From: Chrysaora quinquecirrha
Taxonomy: Eukaryota > Cnidaria > Scyphozoa > Semaeostomeae > Pelagiidae
Direction of reading: 5' to 3'
Length of the DNA stretch: 64,000 nucleotides
Assembly (NCBI GenBank): GCA_014526335.1
Contig: JACTAT010000006.1
Span: 4,161,202 to 4,225,201, forward strand
Shown: one piece after another, positions 22,442 through 34,837 of the stretch
Numbering within the stretch: position 1 is the stretch's first letter
Layout of the letters: each line of letters opens with the position of its first letter
Notes under the pieces: model-generated
The model's database searches: none
Seen by the model: only the letters and a program-made list of their open reading frames with translations
What the model was told of the DNA's origin: nothing
Program-made: the position numbers and the translations under genes

Positions 22442-25391
22442 CTTGGACTATTATTTAAGCTAGAAATGGTGGATATTTGGCAAGCTCCGCAAATTCCCCC
22501 AAACAGGATGAAGTCTAAATTTGAAAGGGTTTCATCCAAAGGACAAAAGAACTACATGTGAAACCAACGTACGGAGACTGGGGCGAGTTATAATGATGTG
22601 CTTCTGAGTTAATGGCTGTGCACTTTAACGAAATCTTCTCCATAGGCAAGGAAATCGTAAAAAATCTCTGAAATTCTAATGAACTGTTTAATTGACATAT
22701 TTAACCCATTTAATTGTCGTCGTTTGAAGGCTCATTAAAAATTGTGCCTTTGCTTACCGTCTGGAGTTTTGTACGGCATAATTGGGCTCCTATACTAATT
22801 TTGGTCCCAAGAAATCCCTATGAAATCTGCCCTTGAACCCATGAACGCACACTGCACATCTAAAGTCCACTTTCAAGGCTCTTCTGCAGTATTTTTGAGG
22901 GTGTGCAGTAATGTTGAGGTTAGTCTTCTCCACAACTGTCAATAGCATGGGTCTCATGTTGTGTCCTTTGCAAGGAGGTTCGGGAGGTTCCACTTTATTG
23001 AGAGAAGATTTGGCCGACAAGACCATGGGCTAAAATGTCTCTGGGCTTGTGAGTCTGTGAGAATTTTACAGTCAACTCAGTTTTCCCAGGGTGTGCCCTC
23101 GCGCTTTTTCGAATCACCCATCCCTAATTTCTATCTTACCCTCTGCTACTTTCTATCGTACGCAAATTTCACTCATTAAAAACCAATGTTTGTAATTTGT
23201 ATGCCTTTTGTGCCTAAGGTGCTTTTAGATCCACTTCCAAGGAAATTTCTGGAAACAACTGGACCCTGATGTTGAATAGAATATTTGAAGAAAAAGCCAC
23301 CCATATGGAGGCACTGGACTTGTCGGCAAGTATTAGAGAGTACCCCTTGGAGTTTCCATTCTGCGGAGTTTCTTTAACTGATTTTGCTCAATTTTGTTCC
23401 ACCTAGAGGGGGGGACACATTAGATCCACTTGTATCTGGAACACTCGCACTAGCTAGAGAGCATAACAACTGGCTGGCGGCGCGCAGGCATAATAACAAC
23501 AAGTATTAGGACACAAATGAAGACAACCAGGGAACGCATTAACCAACCGTGCTTAAGTAACAAGGTATTAGGTATTCATAGGGCGAATTACTTGCATAAC
23601 AGAATTTTATATTAATATAATCATATATACAAAACGCAATTTAGGTGAACTAATAAATAGTAGTAGTACTATTCATTTTAAAAATCTGAAAAAATAACTA
23701 CCTGCAACGAAATAGTTTACCGAGAGAGACTACACACTACTATTTGCCTATATAAGACAATGTGAAGAAAAATGCTTCTTAAAAGCCCTCAATGCAATTT
23801 ACCGACAAGAATTGGGTCTATAAGTCCTCCAACTTTTCTTATTACCTTGCTTTAGTTGAAATGCATCATTCAAAACAACGACAAAAATATTTCGTTTACA
23901 CCTATGGGGATAACGTTAGAGAAAATTTCCTGAAAATTGTCTTAGAAGAACAAATTCATAACTCCATCAATTAGAATGTATGCATTTAGACCAGAAGCTA
24001 CCTAAGTATCTTAAGTATTAACAACATCTAAAATATAGGGCCCCCTTAAAATAATTACAAGTATATCTCTCTTTCTTTGTCTCACTAAGAAGGTGAATCA
24101 TGGATTGGTGTTGCTTTGTTCTTCATCTTCCCCGGTGGTTCTTTTTCAATTATAATGATAAGATTCCTTCTTCTCTGTTGGGTGGGTGCAGTAACTCTTC
24201 ATTCGCTCCCGAGGAATACAGGAACTAACGTAGTCGTTAAGTTGGTACAACAAATTTTGGGAACTTCTAATCGAAACAAAATGTTCTTTGGTTTCGTATG
24301 ACGGTGAGGACAATATCTTTGATATGAAGATCATACCATACTCGAAAAATTTGAATCTTGAATCTTTAGCTACAAGCTACTAAATCAAGCTGAAAACAAT
24401 TACTTGAGAGTTTCTCTGTGTCACTATAGAGTGAGAAATTTCGATAAACGTGGATAATTTTTAGATACATGGTGCAGAAAATAAGCAGATACCGTTGCAG
24501 CTCTGCTTAGCCCCGTCTGTTACTCCTTCGTCTGTTCAACGAGAAGATTTGGAATAAACCCCCGGAATGTATAGTGCTGAGGTGGTCGCTGGGGATGCCC
24601 TGTTTAACCCTGTCTAGTCTGTAACGTAACGCCCTCGCTCGTTTCAAGCGCATTTCAAAATAAGCCTCTTCTGAAGAAACAACCTGAATCTTGAATTCTT
24701 TTGAAGCAAGCGTGACAGGGAAAGAGCAAAGTCTAGAAATAATATGTTCTGTATGCTTCTAATAACGTGTTCTCACGTTAAAACGTCCTTATTTGGTCAT
24801 CCTTTACGTACGTCCTTTACATTATTTAAGTACGTGACATTGATCTTGGGCAAAAAGAACAGCAAGTTCAGTTGTTTCTGTCTGTGTGAGGTATCCTCTC
24901 TTAAGTCGAAAATCTTCCGAAGCAAAGCAACGCTTCTACGAAAAATATTTATGATCGTCGTTTCTCTAAACAAAAAAATTGCCTTAGTATTTCTCAGGCT
25001 TTGTTGGAACAGATTTGGCCTAGTCTAGTCTAAAGGCGTTAGTCTGTTTAAAGCTATTTGAAAGAAACTAAGAGAACATCTTAGAGAAACTATAAACGCA
25101 TCTAAAACCTATGTGTGATTAAGCTCCAGAAAGAAAATCTTATGCTTACATTACTAAATTGACAAAAATAAAATCTTTTAACTTAAGTTAAGCATAATAC
25201 GCTTCGTCTTACGTATCCGGAGGAATAACTTAGGTTTTTAGAATATACAACAAAATATCTTTAATTACTTAAGCTTAGATGAGCTAAAATTCTATACTTA
25301 AAGCATTATATTAATAAATAAGTCAAATTTGATACGTTTCAAACATTCAAGTCATATGTTATATATAGTACTGTATACATTTATATATATA
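22442..25391. other. Region upstream of SND1 with no recognised gene
   Basis: It must contain the SND1 promoter and 5' UTR and the 3' UTR of the zinc-finger gene. I recognise no conserved coding exon, RNA gene or clear core promoter motif. ORFs of 60-94 codons here show no family features and carry no splice logic. Confidence 0.5.
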
Positions 25392-28382
25392 TTAAAAATC
25401 ATTGTCAGTGAGTTCTGTTTTAAGTTGAGTTTCTTGGTTGAAATCAACGTGCTGGAAATCATCGGTATCATCGTAAGACGCTGGCAGGCTCTGGTAATTT
25501 GACTGGAAGTCCTGATGGTCCTCAGTTTCCTCTGATTTCAATCCTGCTATAACATCTCCGGATGGCTCGGCTTCACTGTGTACAACTGCCGCAAAGCTCT
25601 CCCCTTCTGCGTCCGGCCCATCCACATGATCCGCACTCTTCTTTTTCCCTTTAACACGTTCCTTTGCTATCTGCCCATGCCCATTACTGCTTTGATAATG
25701 TGTGGCTAAATGCAAATTGAGATGATCCGAGCGGTTGAACGCCCTACCACAAATGGTGCACTTGAATGGTTTGTGGCCAGAATGAATTAACTCATGTCTT
25801 CTTAGATGATGCGATCTGGTAAAGCCTTTGTTGCAAGTTTTGCATACAAAAGTGCGCGGCAACACTTTCTTAGCACTGCTGTCTTCACTTCGTCGTCCAG
25901 GGCCTACCATGTGCCTGTATGTAAATAGATTCATGTGGAAATCCTGAGGTTCTGGCCGGGGTTCTGCTGCTGAAGAACCAATAGAATTTGATGCTGGCAG
26001 ATCAGAGTTGTTTGCTTTAGAGCTGCTCTGATCATCGTGAACAACATCTTTCGGCTTTTCGTTCATGCTGTCCAGATGACTTGACTTTTCATTGCTCAAA
26101 TCTTCCCTATGAAACTTTGCGAACGGGTTTGGAAAATCCGAGCTGAATAAAGCAGGTCTCTCATCTCGATTTCCATAATGCATTGTATGCTCCATTCCCA
26201 GGGAATTGCGTCTCAGATTAGCATTATGGTGCAGCTCGTTGAAATACATAGACACTGAACCCAATCGCTGTTTGTTCATTAACTCTTCACGGCCATCTAT
26301 TAAACTGCTTTGCTTTGGATCCAGATGAAAACCAAGACTCCCTCTTCCTAACGTTTCTGACACAACAGGGCTTCTTGCAGGTTTTTTAGACTCTCCTCTC
26401 TTTGGTGTTCCATGCGTAGAAAACGTACCAAACTCAGTATGTCTTTCAAGGGAACCTCCATCAATCATATGTCCTGGTATAAAGGCTGCACTGTGACCCA
26501 GTGGATAACTTGATGGTGCGTAGATTCCTGCTGGGCCTAGGTCAGACGGTCTCATTTGAAATCTTGAAGAAGGAATAAGTTCTCTTTCCGGTTTCTGGAA
26601 GTTCAATCCAGTGTAACCAGGTAAACTGGAATGTACATGGTCTGGCACAGAAAAGCTGGTATCTTCGGTATTTGGTTTTTCAATGCCAGGCATAAAACTC
26701 ATGGGTTTGCTGTCGTGTTTTGGTTCCTCATTATTCTTGTCACTGACATCAGTTTCAATCTGCGTAGCCTGGTCGGTTTTGGGACTCTCAGCGTCATCAA
26801 TTTTGGGCTCATCGTTAGCTTCATCAGGCGATTTCCCAATTGATTCGTAGCTGGCGATCTTGAAGGAAACCTGCTCGGGTTCTCTTGGGATCACAGACGC
26901 AATGACAGTGTGCTGAGTACTACTTGCAGAAGACAGCTCTACATTAGGCTGCTTTGACTGAGCTTTGCCTCGTTTGACATCTGGTACATATCCTTCATGA
27001 TTACTCATATGGCTCCTCAGGCGATCTGATCTTGAGTAGGCTTTATTGCATATATGACAGACGTACGGCTTCTCGCCCGTGTGAACAGTCATATGGCGTT
27101 TGAGATGATGAGACCTTGTAAATGCTTTGTCACAAACGGTGCATCTAAACTGTCGTGCACCAGTGTGAACAAGCATGTGTCTCTTCAGAGTGACTGCCCA
27201 GGCGAAGTCCTTTCCGCATATATGACAAACGTATGCTTCTTGCTTGGAATCTAAGGCAGACTCAGCTTTATTAGCGCTAACCATTCCCATGTCTTCATTA
27301 TCCACATATTCAGTTGGTGGTCCTTTATGAGACTCAATACCAGGTCTTTTTGAATGCCGGTCACTGTATTTGCTGACCAGCTCTTTCATCCTGCGTATCG
27401 CACTTCCAGGAGCCGTAAATATATCTTTCTTGGGCATGTGGTCTCCGTTTGACAAGCCATGCCTTGAACCAATTTTGCCAAAACCCACAACATTGTCAGT
27501 GATAGAGTGGGCATCTAAAGGGGCCAAATCTGATTCAGAATTCTCTCTGTGCCGATGACTTGAGGACAAGCCTCTCACACTTCTGGTACTTCTATGCCCA
27601 GTTGCCTCATCTCTGGAATTTGGCCTGCGTGAAGCTGATCTTCTTTGACCGTAGCTGAGTGGTAACGGCTCTGGATGACTGAATGAGCTATTCCGCATGT
27701 AATTGGTGTATTCCTCATAAGCATGTTTCCTGTAATGATCTCTGTCTTCTGCGCTGTGTGAACTGTTACACAGTTTATTGAATAAAGCGGATTTTTCGGC
27801 CTAAATCTGTAGCCTTCATCCTCCATGAAAGCATCATTCCAGTCATATCTAGTACAGCAGTTACCATGGCAATGACCTCTATGATTATGGCTATGCGCAT
27901 AATGTTCCTCATGATTATGATTATTACAGCCGTGATGATGACAGTTGCCAGCTATGTTCTTGCACTGGTTATCAACACATCCATCGTAGTTACAAGTAAC
28001 AGTTTACGACCATGATTGTGGTAAGGCTCAAGATCATGATGATGACACTGGTGCAACCGTGGATCGTGAGTCTCTGTCTGACAATTCGAGCAAAAGCACG
28101 AACGAGAATCTGCATATGGCCTCAGTGCATCTCTTGATAGAATCTCCTCTCGTCTACTGTACAGTGCTTCCTCTCCATAACCTGAACCATGTTCTATTGA
28201 TTCACCTGACTCGTTCAGTCTTCCATTCACAGTGAGGCTCAAATCTGAGTCTCCAGAAATAATGAAAACTTTAGGATTTTCATTTTCTTCGCTTACCTGG
28301 GCAAAATCGTGAACTAAGTCTTGGGCGAAAGTGTTATCATCGTCATTGGGATGTTGTCCTGGGGCAGAATCTGGGCTTATAT
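25392..28382 (-). CDS. Zinc-finger gene exon 2: Cys/His tract, 3+2 C2H2 fingers, acidic tail
   Basis: Fingers 1-3 (about 27000-27235): CHICGKDFAWAVTLKRHMLV, CTVCDKAFTRSHHLKRHMTV and CHICNKAYSRSDRLRSHMSN, joined by TGxxxF/Y linkers. Fingers 4-5 (about 25705-25855): CKTCNKGFTRSHHLRRHELI and CTICGRAFNRSDHLNLHLAT, joined by HSGHKPF. About 380 residues of low-complexity Ser/Pro/Glu/Asp linker separate the clusters. Upstream the frame changes at 27792-27796 and at 28003-28005, both in A-runs (coding strand). Length is 2991 nt; 2 nt complete the split codon, leaving 2989, which becomes 997 codons with two added bases. Confidence 0.88.
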
Positions 28383-31300
28383 CTGAAAGAAAATGAAGGT
28401 CAACTTGTTAATGAAGGGTTTTATAAACAACAATAATAGAAACAATAAAATAAATGGCCACCGAATTTACTCTAATGAGAAGCCCTGGTTGAAACAAGGC
28501 TCCCTCGTCGAATAACTGAATACCCTCGCCATTACGATTATTAGAAACTGATCGAAATGGTAAATTGGGGCCTCCTTCGAAACTGCAACAACTTGAAACA
28601 GCGTTGAGACACTCAAACCAGGTGTACGGTATAATGGTATTGTTGTTTAACATAAAATCGCTCTCAATCATGCTCGAAATCATCAATTTGTGTACACCTT
28701 TCCGTGTAACCAACAATTTAGCAGTCGATTTTTATGTAAAATCTATCTTTTGAAATGGAGACTTAAACTTATTACACGAGTCCCACTCATCGCAAACAGC
28801 AACAACAACAACAACCATACAGCTGTTTGCTCAGAGTAGTTTGAGCGTCCAGCATAGAGTCCATAACGATAACTACGGCTCATGTAATAAGTCTAGGCAA
28901 CGCAAGCCAACAAAAGGATTTCCTGTACCTTTAAACATAAGAAACAAAAGACCCCACAAAACACAAAGCGAACGCCTTATGTTAAGAGCGGGGGTCGGGG
29001 AATTCCGGACTTTGAAAGAATGTTTGCTTGAAATTTCTTGACAGCTGGCTTATGGCAAAATCGGTTTTGGGAGTGAACTGAAATCATGCGACACTACCAT
29101 ACGACGTTTTCGATAAGAAACTTTATTTCGATGTAAGTTTGACAAAAAAAACGTCACAATAACCAGCACACTGTCGTAGTCAAGGAGACATTCACCAGTC
29201 AGTTGAAACCGGGTAAACTGCGAATAATTTTTAAAATTCAAACAATTTTGAAGCAATGAACGAGCAAAGATTATTGTCATTTTCTAACTGCGATAGGACT
29301 GGGGCAGCATAGTAATTTTACAAAAATTAAAGAAACTGGAGTGCTACGTATACTACCCTCCTGAAATTACCCATATATGTTATTGCCCCAGACATGCATA
29401 TAAACAATAGAAAGAAAAATTATGTCAAAAGTAACACAATAATCTTTTGTAATATGGACAAAGTGAGGAGGCTATACCCCTATCTTTGGAAAGCCCGAAA
29501 ATGATGTTAAATGCTGCTGCAATACTTCTTTCACTGAATTTTCAATGCTAGGACAATCTTAAACATGCAACAAAACAAGACCAGTCCCCTTTTGTTTTAC
29601 TAATTCCAAAGTCATGCAGTACAGTATGGGTTCTTTGATGTTTTATTAATTTGTTTTTAGTTTCACAGCTTTGCAATGCATAAAATACCAGTAACACTTG
29701 CCCTTTATCACTAAGCCCTCTAACCCTTTATTCAAGGAAATAGGGTACCAGTGTAACAGACAGGGAAAATGATGGTTGTCCCAATAAAAATTGAACCAAA
29801 TATTTAAAATTCCGTGGGGAAAACATTTACAGTAACAAGATACTATCCTATTTGCAGAGGGTTATAAAAACTTAATTTTACAAGATTACGCTCCAGAAAT
29901 TAATGATTAATGTCCCCATAACACTCTCTTTGGTAGTCTTATAAATATATACCAAATGCAAGGCCCTTTGGACTTAATATTGAAAAATAGTAATAATGTT
30001 TTAAAGAGATTTAAGGAAAACAAAAACTCTGAAGGCAAAGCTTGTATTCTTTTCTTTTAAACTTGGATTTGGACCCTGGATTTGATATTTTTATTTTTTA
30101 GTTCACATGGAAATTATATTTTTGAAAACTTTATTGTCAAAATTTCATCATTCAGTCAAAATTTAGAGGTTATTGTCTAGTAAAACAACTTTATCTACAT
30201 TTCCTTGTGAAATAAGTAAGAAAATTTTAGGACACATTATTTTTGGTTAGAATTTAAAACAATGAAATCCACTGGGAATTATCAAGCAGGTTTTTCATGT
30301 GTTTTTGTGCTTTCATGAGCAATTCAACTAAATAAAAACAAAATTAATGCCTAATACTAACCAAGAAGAACTTTATGAAAAAAGTTCTAGATTATAAAAT
30401 CTATGGGGTAATTGAACACCACATAATTGTCTACCCAAGATATTGTATTTGACAATGTTGGTCAGGGGTATGGTCATTGCTGGGGTATCACTTTTTGAAA
30501 TGGCTTGAATGGCTTTGAAATGAATCTATACCAGTAAAGGATATCATTTTTCAATGTTAAGTCTAGCCAAGGGCATCTTTTTGTAGAAATTGCTCTAACT
30601 TAGGGTACTATTCTTGTGCCTACCGTACCCTTTGACATGCTCAAAGAAGACCCATACTCAAAATTAAGCCAAAACACCCCCACATGGTTGTGTGGCTTCA
30701 CAATCCTTAGGGAAAATATCCTAGGGGTACATGTATACTTTGAAAAATTAAACATGTAGCTAATGAAATCAATTAGGGATTTAGATAAATTCACATTAGC
30801 TGCATGTCAATCATTAAAATTCTTGAAAAAAAAATCAGGAAAAAGGGAAATTAATTCCCAGTCAGTCATCACTAGGAGGTGACCACAAATGGTGTTAACT
30901 GCATCCTGTCTGGAACTGCATACTTACATAATTTGATTTGTATATGGGATGTCACAAATTTTTGAAAAAATAATTTTTTATCTCAAAGTTTGTAGAAAAT
31001 AAAAGTTTTTCGAAATAATCTAAAAATGATTGGTTTGGGCGAGAAGGGACTGTGCGCATTTCAAATACAATCGCATTACTTTCCTTTTTTCGGGTCCAAT
31101 CCGCAACGACGATTGATTCGGCGTCTAGTCTCGAAATTTCGCTTTACGCCGAGAGTAGATAGTACTACCTACTGAACGTCTGCATTTCTTAAAAGTTCAC
31201 AATAAAAAGTTTATTTTTCACCTGATGAAAACTCAAAAACAGACAGATAAAAATTTTCTCCACGACTTACATTGCATTCGTAATTTCCCCTTGCGTTTCC

Positions 31301-31847
31301 GGGCACCAGTTGGCTGAATGGCTTTGTTTTTACTTTGAGAAACATCACTGAGATCAAGATTTTGTTGAATGTCCCCTTGTTTTGCTTGAACTTCCAGGTC
31401 AAATTCATTTATCGTCAGTTCTGGGTTAGAATCAATGCTGTTAAATCCCAATGCTTCAGGAAATTCTGAATCGGGCTCCTTGTTCAAAGACGTTTCGAGA
31501 ACGTCTGGATTTTCATCGGTTTGTGGGTGTTCACCGTTGTGAAGGGTTCGATGAAGAAGTAAATTCGCGATGCCTTTAAATCTTTTTCGGCAGGTCAAAC
31601 ATTCAAATTTCGATGAAAGAAACGTCCTTTTCCTGATGTTTCTCAAACTCAGCTTTCTACAGAAATTCGAGTGGAATTTTTGGTCACAATGAAAACAACT
31701 TTTAGGGCGAGGTATCTTTTTTCTCCCCGACCGCAGGGGGCCTTTCAAACTTGTTGTCAACTTCTGTCGTTGTTCATCATCGATTTTCTTGGTGAGAATT
31801 CCAGAGTAATTCGTTGCTTGAACCATCGTAAAATTACTCCAAGACAT
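25392..31847 (-). CDS. C2H2 zinc-finger transcription factor with Cys/His-rich tract (two exons)
   Basis: Exon 1 (31271..31847) starts at ATG 31847, two codons after an in-frame stop, and ends ...LRMQ in phase 1. Exon 2 (25392..28382) continues from its CAG acceptor in matching phase. With two single-base corrections it runs open to the stop, about 1190 codons in all. Order: one isolated C2H2 finger in exon 1, an acidic region, a Cys/His-rich tract (about 27850-28070), three tandem fingers, a long Ser/Pro/Glu-rich linker, two tandem fingers and an acidic tail. Several fingers carry RSHHL or RSDxL helices as in GC-box or EGR/KLF-type binders. The inferred role is a nuclear DNA-binding regulator. 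I cannot name an orthologue. A separate gene for exon 1 is possible, but the phases fit. Confidence 0.8.
28383..31270 (-). other. Intron of the zinc-finger gene
   Basis: This is AT-rich DNA of about 2.9 kb with no recognised exon. At 28770-28890 it carries an inverted copy of the repeat found at 9150-9250. The rest shows nothing I can name. Confidence 0.55.
31271..31847 (-). CDS. Zinc-finger gene exon 1: single C2H2 finger and acidic region
   Basis: It codes 192 residues. The basic N-terminus includes a CFHCDQKF half-finger without the usual histidine spacing. One complete finger, FECLTCRKRFKGIANLLLHR..H, lies at about 31537-31612. An acidic stretch (PDSEFPEALGF, ELTINEFDLE) follows, then a basic KRKGKLRMQ end. 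The donor is GTAAGT right after 31271. Reading past the donor gives a further short ORF that is intronic. Confidence 0.7.
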
Positions 31848-33259
31848 GCCCTACTAGATTCCCTCCACACTAATCAAAATATCTTCTCTACGCAGCCACA
31901 TATTTGATAGAATCCAGTAATTTTAAATTATCGGCAGCAAATTTACCTGCTTTGATTATACCGCCATATTGAAAGATTATTCTCCCACAGTCGGGGAACC
32001 GCAGCCTCCTTCCCATCCTTTTGTTTTATTTGCAACGAGGCAATTGTAGGGGATCAGCAGGTTGTATTTTGATTTGATTTTTTTCTCATTCAGACATTTC
32101 AAAACAAAAACGGGTGGAAAATAAACGCAAAATTTGATATTTTTATAGATTTATGGATAGGCTCATACAGAGTTTTCTCTGGAGAGCATTGTCGATGCTG
32201 TTGTAGGCCAAAGAGGTTGTTAATTACTGCTGACCCCCTGATTATACTGCACCTCCGTCTGACCTCTGTCATTGCGCCAGAGAAGCCCCACTGAAGTTCA
32301 ATTGTCCGTTTTATCGACTGTTCGATCCGATTTCCTGTTTATAAGGTTCAAATACCATTGTACAAGTAAGAAATATTACATGGGTACCTCCTAAAAGAAA
32401 CCCCATGTTAGCATATGCTAGCGAACCCGGGGTACTTCAATATGTAGACATACTTGACGTGCCGCTCATATGGATGGGTTTTTCGACTGAAATTCTCTAC
32501 ACATGGGTCTGATATTCTGCTAGATTCTGGTTGATGGGTTGGTATTTTAGGATTTTCTTACCAATAGGTCCCATTATGATTTACCGCAAAGTGGCTGACA
32601 ACCTTTCTACTTTGTTTTTTGCTTTTGAAACGATGAATTAACAGCAACAACAGAGCTCGGTCACATTGATTGCAAAAATCGCCGTCAGATTCGATTTTGC
32701 GAGACTTTTCGTGAATTCTAGCACTGTAAAAGGGTTTTAAAATCAACCAAATTCATACACAAGGGCTTGAAATTTCCCGATTTTCATGCAAATGGGTCAG
32801 AAATCCTTGAAAATCCTATCATACAAATGGGTCCTTTGTCAAAGTCCAGATTCACGTCTAATCATGGACACATTGAAGTAACCCCCGGGAAATGTGGTCT
32901 AAAACGACTCTAAGAATTAAGGTAAAATACACGATAACGATAACTTGGGTAACTTCTCACAGAGCAACGAACAGGCGACGCAGGCAGCACGACAAAGTGA
33001 CACAACAACACACGATTTTGTACGACAGCTCATGACAGATACAACATTTAACTAACAATTTACATATGACATTATTTTTACAGTTACTTGTAATCTTTAT
33101 TTTTAAAATTTTGCTTGTTGCTTTAAGTGGTATTTGCGAGCACTGACGATTTGTCAGTTCATAAAGTAGGGGGAGAAACAAGTAAACGCAGTGAGCAAGC
33201 TTGCTAGAGAGGAAAGGGGGGAGGGAAAAGACGACAGCCGTCGACTAGAGTTATGAGCC

Positions 33260-33830
33260 AAAGAATTAACTATAAGGCCGTGTACACGAACGAATCAGGA
33301 CGACATTGTCTGGGCAAAAAAGAAATGCGGATTCGTGTCGAATTGACACCGGTACGTATCCAAAAGAATGCGGTACCGTTCGAACGTTTGCCTGTCTTGC
33401 GTAAATTCGACCAGAATGAAGCGGCCGAACTCGATTATCTTATTATCGTTTTAGCATCTACGAGAAGGCACCCCATCCCATCCCATGTCATTTTCTGGAA
33501 CACAAAGATGGAGCCAATCTCTATACTTTCTTCTTGTTTCACACTCCCAAACGTGTTGCGTTCTAGTCTAGCCAAAGCATTGGGCAAAAAAGGCCTATCT
33601 CGCTCTAGAAAAATAAGCTGCAAACTCGACCACGATGAAACGGCCAAATTTGATTATCATATTATCGTTTGAGCAGCTACAAGAGGGAATTCTATGCCAC
33701 TTTGTGAAACACTACATAACAGCCCGTCTCCCTGCTTTCCTTTTGTTTCACACTTCCAAGCTTGTACTGTCGTTGAGACCCAAGCATTGAACAAATAGGC
33801 CTATCTCGCTCAACTCGCCCGAAACACCAC
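33260..33830. repeat. Diverged tandem duplication, period about 220-240 bp
   Basis: GAATGAAGCGGCCGAACTCG, with TTATTATCGTTTTAGCATCTACGAGA, recurs as GATGAAACGGCCAAATTTGA, with ATATTATCGTTTGAGCAGCTACAAGA. GCATTGGGCAAAAAAGGCCT recurs as GCATTGAACAAATAGGCCT, followed in both cases by ATCTCGCTC. No coding family was recognised. Confidence 0.7.
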
Positions 33831-34289
33831 CATATAAGCAGATATGATCACTAGTTAAATCTAGTGTGAAATAGGGCACTAATTTAGTGTTTTTATCATT
33901 GTAGAAGTTAGATGCTATGACTAGCTAGAGACGAGGGGTGGTTTATCTTTAAAGATCTTAAAAGATATCTATGAAAAGAAAAGTACTTTCTGAAGAGTTA
34001 CTCTCGCATTTTTATGCACGCGACAGTTTCATGCAAGGTTTCATGAAAAGCTTTAGAAGATCTTTAAAGAATGTTTGTCCCTCGACTAGAGATAAAAATG
34101 TTTAAATTGGTTAGGTGAGTACAGATAAATAAAAATAACATTATTATAATTTCGTACATACGAACAGGGATAATTAAAATAGCTTCAGGACACTTTCCTA
34201 AAGTTGGATATTTCACGAGATTTAACACGATTCCTTAAGACTAAAAAAAAATCTCTGTAGCAAAAAACAGCTACGTTGCTGTTCTTGCT

Positions 34290-34330
34290 ATTGCTGTTGC
34301 TGTTGCTGCATTTGTTGTTGTTGTTGTAGT
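34290..34330. repeat. (TTG/CTG)n microsatellite
   Basis: GCTGTTGCTGTTGCTGCATT is followed by TGTTGTTGTTGTTG. Short ORFs crossing it encode Asn/Ser runs and are artefacts. Confidence 0.85.
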
Positions 34331-34837
34331 TAATGCTTATTATATTTGTAAGTAGCAAGTGAGGTGATGCGATTGAGATGTGATTCTGTTTCGTTTGAAA
34401 CAGAATTTTTTGGAGGAGTGCCAGGCATTTAGATACAAGCAGAAGGGCACTTGCTGCAAAAAGAGGTTTGGTAGGGTATTTCTTCAAATTAAAGTCCCTG
34501 TTAATATTGGATATTATATCCAGAACGTTATCAGAATCTTATAAAAGATCCTGACAACTATATATACATATTTAAAATAGATTAAATGCCTGTCAGTATA
34601 AGACTGAATATACACTAACTACGAATACACACAATAAGCATGATACAGTATAATAAATATAATCTTTATGCAGTATTATCTTTATGTGTCGAGTTAGTTT
34701 TTGATAAAAACAGGCAGTATTATCCTGGTTTGAATAAACATCTTGAAGAGCAAAAGACACTAGTAATTTTGCATATTTAGTATTTACCGGAATCACGATG
34801 CAAGAGTTAGTCCTCCTTGATTATTGGCTGATTTTCT

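Larger units (their letters stand above)
31848..34837. other. Intergenic region between zinc-finger gene and the modular gene
   Basis: It should hold the zinc-finger promoter and the modular gene's 3' UTR. It also has a diverged tandem duplication (33260-33830) and a (TTG/CTG)n tract (34290-34330). No gene was recognised. The 139-codon ORF at 33253 lies inside the duplication and is not convincing. Confidence 0.5.

Noticed and set aside
27575..27826. Separate 83-codon gene upstream of the zinc-finger frame
   Set aside because: Its start is the continuation of the Cys/His-rich frame and it diverges only after the A-run frame break.
33253..33672. 139-codon ORF on the plus strand
   Set aside because: It lies in a diverged tandem duplication, has no family features and its second unit breaks the frame.
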